Assembly: GCA_021732215.1 (NCBI GenBank)
Contig: JAKFVL010000020.1
Location: forward strand, 101,673-165,672
Direction of reading: 5' to 3'
Length of the DNA: 64,000 nucleotides
Source of the DNA: Hyphomicrobiales bacterium
Lineage (GTDB): Bacteria; Pseudomonadota; Alphaproteobacteria; Rhizobiales; Xanthobacteraceae
In this document: piece after piece, positions 59,980 through 64,000 of the stretch
Position numbering within the stretch: the stretch's first letter is position 1
Layout of the letters: each line of letters opens with the position of its first letter
Notes under the pieces: model-generated
The model's database searches: none
Told to the model about the DNA's origin: nothing
The model's input: only the letters and a program-made list of their open reading frames with translations
Program-made: the position numbers and the translations under genes

Positions 59980-61251
59980 TCAGCTCGCCGAAAACTTCAT
60001 GACCTTGATGGCGTCGAAGTCCTGGACGCCGCCGCCGACGCGCTTGGTGGTGTAGAACAGCACATACGGCTTGGCGGAATACGGATCTCGCAGCACGCGC
60101 ACGCCGGTGCGATCGACGATCAGATAGCCGCGGCGGAAATCGCCGAACGCCACCGCGAGCGAATTGGCCGCGACATCCGGCATGTCCTCGGCTTCCACCA
60201 GCGGGAACGTCATCAGCGAGGCGCGGCCGCCCGCCTGCTCCGGCGGCTGCCACAGATACGCCCCGCCCGAATCCTTGAATTTTCGGATCGCGGCTTGCGT
60301 CTTGCGGTTCATCACGAACGCCGCGTTCTGCCGATACCCCGCCTTCAGCGCGTAGATCAGATCGACCAATTTGTCGGACGGATCGGTGGACGCGAACGCG
60401 CCTGCAGCGCCGCTTGCGATATAGCCGAGGTTGCCCCACGACCACGAGGCGTTGGCGACCGCGGTGTAGCTGACAAAGCCCTTCGGCTTGTTGACGCCGT
60501 CGCCGGCGACGAAGGCCGCGCCCTCCTGCACGGCGAAGGTGAGCTCGACCTCGGAGGCGATCCATTCGTCGATGTTGACCGCGCTATCGTCGAGCAGCGT
60601 CGCGGTCGCGGCCGGCATGGCGTAAAGCTCCATCGCCGGGAACGACAGCGCGTCCAAAGTCGGCGACGCCGTTTGCGTGCGCGCGTCGGTCTCGCCCACC
60701 CATCCGGTCGCAGGTCCCGTCAGCATGAACGGCTTCTTGTAGACGTTGCCGGAGATCTCCCGCACCGAAGCAATGCCGCGGATCGGCGAAATGGTCGCGA
60801 GCCGCTGGCCGATTTCGCGCTCAAGCTCGGGCGGCACCAGGTAGCCGCCGTCGGCGTTCGACGACACCGAAAGCGCCTTGGTTTCCAGCGCACGCAGCGC
60901 GGCGGTCTCGCCGCCCCGCACGTAGGATTCGAACGCGCTCTTGTGCTCGCGGTTCGCGGCATGGCGCGGGCGCAGCGAGGTCTCAAGCGTGGGGCGCGCG
61001 CTCTTCAGCGCGATCTGCTCGAGATGGCGCTGCTGCGCGTCAATCGCGCCGTTGATGCGATCGACCTTCTCGTCGAGCAGCACGTCGCCGCGGCGCGCGA
61101 TCGCATCGAGCCGCTCGTCATTGGCTTCCTTGAAAGCCTGGAACGTGCGCATGAATTCGTCATGGCTGACGGCGTTGCCGCCCGATGACGCGATGCCCGC
61201 CTTCTGTTCAGGCGCGTGGTCGTGAAGTTCAAGGCCAGTCTCAATGTCCAT
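59980..61251 (-). CDS. HK97-family major capsid protein (GTA orfg5-like)
   Basis: A 423-aa protein with an N-terminal coiled-coil scaffold part ('FQAFKEANDERLDAIARRGD') of about 90 residues, removed by the prohead protease. The capsid core follows: 'GGYLVPPELEREIGQRL', 'ASVREISGNVYKKPF', 'WIASEVELTFAVQEGAAFVA', 'GDGVNKPKGFV'. It ends 'DFDAIKVMKFSAS' as in RcGTA capsids. The start at 61251 has AAGGAG six to seven bases upstream. It is flanked by toxin-immunity modules on both sides, which is unusual for a GTA head operon. Confidence 0.95.
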   Translation of the reverse strand: MDIETGLELHDHAPEQKAGIASSGGNAVSHDEFMRTFQAFKEANDERLDAIARRGDVLLDEKVDRINGAIDAQQRHLEQIALKSARPTLETSLRPRHAANREHKSAFESYVRGGETAALRALETKALSVSSNADGGYLVPPELEREIGQRLATISPIRGIASVREISGNVYKKPFMLTGPATGWVGETDARTQTASPTLDALSFPAMELYAMPAATATLLDDSAVNIDEWIASEVELTFAVQEGAAFVAGDGVNKPKGFVSYTAVANASWSWGNLGYIASGAAGAFASTDPSDKLVDLIYALKAGYRQNAAFVMNRKTQAAIRKFKDSGGAYLWQPPEQAGGRASLMTFPLVEAEDMPDVAANSLAVAFGDFRRGYLIVDRTGVRVLRDPYSAKPYVLFYTTKRVGGGVQDFDAIKVMKFSAS

Positions 61252-61384
61252 GAAGCTCTCCTTTTTCATATGGACGTGACAATGCGATCGGAGCCGGCTT
61301 AAGGTCCGGCCTCCGTCGCGAATTCGAAGATGATGACCAGTCAGGCGGTCGCGTGGATCAAAAGCGTCCGAGGGCGAATTGCGC

Positions 61385-61858
61385 TTACGGATCGGGAAAC
61401 GTGTTCGGCGGCAGGTCGTGATTGGAAACCCACTCGATGCTCTTGGGTAGCGCGCCGTCAGTCTCGATGAATTCCTTCACCGCCTTCCAGCCCTGATCGA
61501 AGGGAATGAAGAGGCCGACCGGCAGCGGCGTATCGTGAAGGCCGCGCACCAGTTCGCCAAGACGGCTCAAGTCGCCCTTGGAGGTAAACACATCCTTGTA
61601 GCCACCACCCAGCTTGGAATAGATGATCAGAACGCCGAGCCGGGGATTGCCCCACATTTCTAGCTGGATGTCGATGCGGCCTTGACCTTCGTGCAGGTTC
61701 TCCGTGCCATCTGCGCCTTTTCCGCTCAAACTCCAATTGTCGTTGCCACTGAGATATGACCAGCATTTTTCGGGAGCGGACAAAAAAAACGGTTCGAACT
61801 CGCGAGGCTCAGGCCATCCCTGGCTCTTGAACCGGTCAAAGTATGTTCGCTTTCTCAA
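61385..61858 (-). CDS. Imm1-type immunity protein paired with the deaminase toxin
   Basis: A 157-aa cytosolic protein: 'FFLSAPEKCWSYLSGNDNWS', 'IDIQLEMWGNPRLGVLIIYS' and the C-terminal 'LPKSIEWVSNHDLPPNTFPD' that I associate with the Imm1 family, known as neighbours of deaminase toxins. Its TTG start (61858) overlaps the toxin stop by four bases, so toxin and antidote are translationally coupled. The gap to the capsid start is about 130 nt with no repeat. Confidence 0.8.
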   Translation of the reverse strand: MRKRTYFDRFKSQGWPEPREFEPFFLSAPEKCWSYLSGNDNWSLSGKGADGTENLHEGQGRIDIQLEMWGNPRLGVLIIYSKLGGGYKDVFTSKGDLSRLGELVRGLHDTPLPVGLFIPFDQGWKAVKEFIETDGALPKSIEWVSNHDLPPNTFPDP

Positions 61859-62631
61859 TTTACATCCCCGTCGCTGAACAGCCCGTCCGAAATCGTGCTC
61901 ATTCTGCCATCTGGATCAAAAAATCTCACAGTGGGGTTGCCGAGTTCGAGACCGACCTTAGGCAATACCGTGCTGCAACTGCTACACATAGGTCGATCGA
62001 CATAGATATCCAGCGAGCGCCCGGAGAGCGTTCCTCCATTCTGCTGCGCAGCACGAAGCAAAATATTTGTCTCTGCGTGAAATAACGCATCGTTTGGCTT
62101 GTACCCGATGTTGTCGATATTCATAACCTCTGGATACTTCTGAATGAGCAGATCGCGCATCTGCTCGGCGGCACGGCGATCGGCACCGGTATAGGTTGGC
62201 GAGGTTGAGTTCGATCCGAAGATATCATTGCCGTCGAGACTTGTGTGGGCAACAGTGCCGGTGCGGCTGCCGAACAGGTCGAACAGTCCGTTCTCGGACC
62301 GGAATGCCTCGACCAACTTGCTCGCAAGCTCGATGAAGATCAGCGCCAGACCGCCACGGCCGCGTGATCCATCGCCGGCGACGAGCTGCAGGTCATCGAG
62401 ACCTTCTCCACCGCTTGCACCGCCTTCGTCCGTGAACCGCCCGCCTCCCTCCTGCCCTCTCGGAATGCGGAGCTGACCGACACGAAACTTGTGCTCGCCC
62501 GGCGCAGCGACAGCGCGCGGCAGCGGTTGCGTCTTGAAGAAGCGCGCTGCATCGGGGCGCATCCAGCGATAAGCATCCGGCCGCAGGAAACGTTGACGCT
62601 GGTGCATTTCGTAAGGCGAAAGCGGTCGCAT
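61855..62631 (-). CDS. Polymorphic toxin: 'RPDA' N-part with cytidine-deaminase-fold C-terminal domain
   Basis: A 258-aa protein in the GTA operon. Residues 10-32 carry 'HQRQRFLRPDAYRW' and 'PDAARFF'; residues 56-68 'IPRGQEGGGRFT' then a Gly/Asp linker; residues 95-110 a hydrophobic helix. The C-terminal about 110 residues are a deaminase fold with His185-Ala-Glu187 in 'FHAETNILLRAAQ' and Cys216/Cys219 in 'RPMCSSCSTVLPK', the zinc ligands and proton shuttle of nucleic-acid deaminase toxins. The start at 62631 has GAGG eight bases upstream, and only five bases separate it from the protease stop, so it should be made with the GTA head proteins. Target (DNA or RNA) is unknown. Confidence 0.8.
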   Translation of the reverse strand: MRPLSPYEMHQRQRFLRPDAYRWMRPDAARFFKTQPLPRAVAAPGEHKFRVGQLRIPRGQEGGGRFTDEGGASGGEGLDDLQLVAGDGSRGRGGLALIFIELASKLVEAFRSENGLFDLFGSRTGTVAHTSLDGNDIFGSNSTSPTYTGADRRAAEQMRDLLIQKYPEVMNIDNIGYKPNDALFHAETNILLRAAQQNGGTLSGRSLDIYVDRPMCSSCSTVLPKVGLELGNPTVRFFDPDGRMSTISDGLFSDGDVN

Positions 62632-62636
62632 CCCGG

Positions 62637-63227
62637 TTACCTCGCCACGCAAACGCCGCGCCACTCGGCTTCCGCGCGCGAACGCATCCGTGACAGCACG
62701 GGCCTGGAGGACGCCGTTTTTTCGTGCGCAGCCAGATCGCAAAACCGGTGTCCATTTTTGCGGACTGCGCACTGCTTCACATTGCGAACGCGCGCGCCCG
62801 CAAGCAGCGGGAACGTGACGATGGAAATTTCCCAGAGTTCGACCTGATAGAGTTTGCGCACGCGCGTCTTCGGATCGATCTGTCCGCGCACGGTCTTGTA
62901 GCCAATCGACAGCCCGTCGATCGCGCCGGCGTCGAGCAGCGCCAGCAGCTCGCGCGCCCGCGCCACATCCGGGATCAGCTTTCCCCGCGCGCGCAGCCCG
63001 CGAAAATCCTCGACCAGCTCATGCCAGACGCCGACGGGTTCGGACGGATCGTGCTGGAACAGCATCGGAATGCGGCGCAGGCCGCGCAGCTTCAGTGTTT
63101 GCGTGAAGGCGCCGGGCATCACCATGTCGCGCGCCTGATCGACCTCGCCGAACAGGCTCGCATAGCCCTCCACCGTGCCGTCACCGTGCAGCGCGAGACG
63201 AGAGGCAGGCAACAACGGGACATGCAT
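62637..63227 (-). CDS. HK97-family prohead protease (GTA orfg4-like)
   Basis: A 196-aa protein. The core has 'VEGYASLFGEVDQARDMVMP', 'MLFQHDPSEPVGVWHELVED' (catalytic His) and 'LYQVELWEISIVTFPLLAGA' (Ser-containing strand region of the family). It cleaves the capsid N-terminal scaffold during head maturation. Start at 63227; 63281 is possible. The last about 40 residues, after 'AGARVRNVK', are encoded across a palindromic repeat (62724-62772) and look non-native, so the original C-terminus was probably replaced. Confidence 0.88.
   Translation of the reverse strand: MHVPLLPASRLALHGDGTVEGYASLFGEVDQARDMVMPGAFTQTLKLRGLRRIPMLFQHDPSEPVGVWHELVEDFRGLRARGKLIPDVARARELLALLDAGAIDGLSIGYKTVRGQIDPKTRVRKLYQVELWEISIVTFPLLAGARVRNVKQCAVRKNGHRFCDLAAHEKTASSRPVLSRMRSRAEAEWRGVCVAR
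62724..62772. repeat. Short palindromic repeat (family C, copy 2) inside the prohead protease 3' end
   Basis: GTGCGCA/TGCGCAC outer arms and CGCAAAA/TTTTGCG inner arms around ACCGG, the same core as at 53961-53997. It is translated as part of the protease tail. Confidence 0.7.
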
Positions 63228-63275
63228 GGGCGTTCTCGCGAAAGGCGCAAGGTGAGAAGGCTGGAAATTTGAGAG

Positions 63276-63355
63276 CGTCATTGCGAGGAGCGCGATCGCG
63301 CGACGAAGCAATCCATGCCCTAAAGCTGGATTGCTTCGCTTCGCTCGCAATGACG
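63276..63355. repeat. Palindromic intergenic repeat (family B)
   Basis: CGTCATTGCGAG...CGAAGCAATCCA and TGGATTGCTTCG...CTCGCAATGACG form a long hairpin, a type widespread in Rhizobiales. It lies between the small basic gene and the prohead protease. Confidence 0.82.
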
Positions 63356-63362
63356 ACTGGGG

Positions 63363-63536
63363 TTACTTGCCCGCACGCTTACGCTGCATGGCGCTCTTGC
63401 GCCGTACCGGCTTCACTGGCGTCTTGCGCTTGATGCGGTCGAGGTGAGCCAGGAATTCACGGAACACGCTGAGATGATCGCGGCCTGCCTTTGTCTCGGT
63501 GCCGATCGAGCGCAGTACTGTGTGCAATGTATCCAT
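63363..63536 (-). CDS. Small basic GTA-cluster protein
   Basis: A 57-aa ORF starting MDTLHTVLRSIG at 63536 and ending in a very basic tail ('RIKRKTPVKPVRRKSAMQRK'). Its ATG overlaps the stop of the upstream TM protein by one base, indicating a real operon gene. The basic tail suggests DNA or membrane contact; no family was recognised. Confidence 0.6.
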   Translation of the reverse strand: MDTLHTVLRSIGTETKAGRDHLSVFREFLAHLDRIKRKTPVKPVRRKSAMQRKRAGK

Positions 63537-63736
63537 CAATGATCATCCTTGCGTTCGCCGCTGATGCGGCGGTTGAAGAGCGACAGTTCGCGGACGAAAT
63601 CGTCAAAGCGGCGCGTGGCGCTTGCCAGTTCGCGCAATGTAAAGAAACAGGCCGCGCTCGCCGCGGCCGCCCACAGAAACAGCGCCAGATGCGCAAGATC
63701 GCCGCGCTCCGTGAACGTGCGGATCAGGTCGGTCAT
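63536..63736 (-). CDS. Small single-TM GTA-cluster protein
   Basis: A 66-aa protein starting MTDLIRTFTERGDLAHLALF with one TM segment (residues about 15-34) and a charged C-terminal helix ('RRFDDFVRELSLFNRRISGE'). It occupies the position of the small gene between portal and protease in GTA clusters. The ORF upstream of 63736 runs through a repeat and is not coding. Confidence 0.65.
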   Translation of the reverse strand: MTDLIRTFTERGDLAHLALFLWAAAASAACFFTLRELASATRRFDDFVRELSLFNRRISGERKDDH

Positions 63737-63766
63737 GTCTGCTGTGTCGCGCTGGCGTTTATTGCA

Positions 63767-63899
63767 TCCCTCCCCTTGATGGGGAGGGTCGGCCGAGCGG
63801 AGCGGAGGCCGGGGTGGGGTGAGCGCCAAAATGCCCCCACCCGTCGCGTTGCTCGTTGCACTCGCAACGCGCCACCCTCCCCACACGGGGGAGGGATAA
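63767..63899. repeat. Palindromic intergenic repeat (family D)
   Basis: CCCTCCCC/GGGGAGGG hairpins at both ends with central GTTGC/GCAAC arms, a repeat type common in Rhizobiales intergenic regions. It fills the gap between the portal stop and the small TM gene. Confidence 0.75.
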
Positions 63900-63903
63900 G
63901 CAG

Positions 63904-64000
63904 TCACCCCAGCCGGTCGCCGCCCTCGAGCGGGGCATAGCCGGCCGCTTCGCGCTTCTCGTTCAGCGTGAGGAATGGCGACGCTGCGACGCGCTCTGGG
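63904..64000 (-). CDS. GTA portal protein, C-terminal end (partial)
   Basis: The minus strand from the window edge reads '...FLTLNEKREAAGYAPLEGGD' and stops at 63904-63906. This ending is typical of phage/GTA portal proteins (orfg3), which form the DNA entry ring. Only the last 31 codons are visible. Confidence 0.8.
   Translation of the reverse strand, partial: PERVAASPFLTLNEKREAAGYAPLEGGDRLG

Overview
The window is a high-GC alphaproteobacterial chromosome segment, most likely from the Nitrobacteraceae/Bradyrhizobiaceae (Bradyrhizobium, Rhodopseudomonas, Nitrobacter, Afipia group). The evidence is the rhizobial gene order pleC-glnE-HK-RR-degP-cycLKJH-feuQP, Rhizobiales-type palindromic intergenic repeats, CtrA-like boxes (TTAA-N7-TTAA) and a Rhodobacter-type gene transfer agent (GTA) cluster. 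The genus is an inference; no rRNA or tRNA gene was recognised.

1-16.4 kb holds core metabolism and regulation: gor (partial), a DUF2059 protein and rpiA on the minus strand; gph, a lipoprotein and moaA on the plus strand; a TRAP transporter (small and large permeases) converging on two tandem paralogous TRAP binding proteins; the Fe-S carrier ApbC/Mrp; a secreted caspase-like protein; a PleC/DivJ-type kinase; DUF1289; a retropepsin-like protease; and dusA. 16.5-25.9 kb is a heavy-metal efflux region: a His/Cys-rich exported protein interrupted by an in-frame TGA, an RND adaptor and pump, a small periplasmic protein and a CDF transporter, with a nitronate monooxygenase and a quinone oxidoreductase in between.

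26-43.5 kb is the conserved rhizobial block: pleC, glnE, a two-component pair, degP, cytochrome c maturation ccmH-F-E-I, a 462-aa protein of unknown function, and feuQ/feuP, with two related palindromes between feuP and feuQ.

43.6-64 kb is a GTA cluster read leftward: portal (partial), two small proteins, prohead protease, capsid, connector, adaptor, DUF3168, major tail protein, chaperones, tape measure, DUF2460, DUF2163, NlpC/P60, the large tail-tip protein, a DUF2793 fibre, then endolysin and holin. Foreign cargo interrupts it. A deaminase toxin with an Imm1-type immunity protein lies between protease and capsid. A second toxin, split by a one-base frameshift, lies with a candidate immunity gene after the capsid. 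The two toxins share an N-terminal 'RPDA' plus 'R-x-P-x-G...GG' region. Other insertions are a plus-strand serine protease with a small secreted protein and a 3'-end relic of a second protease copy, a plus-strand radical SAM/SPASM gene between fibre and lysis genes, and several palindromic repeat families. The toxin-immunity cargo inside the GTA head operon is the most notable feature of the window.
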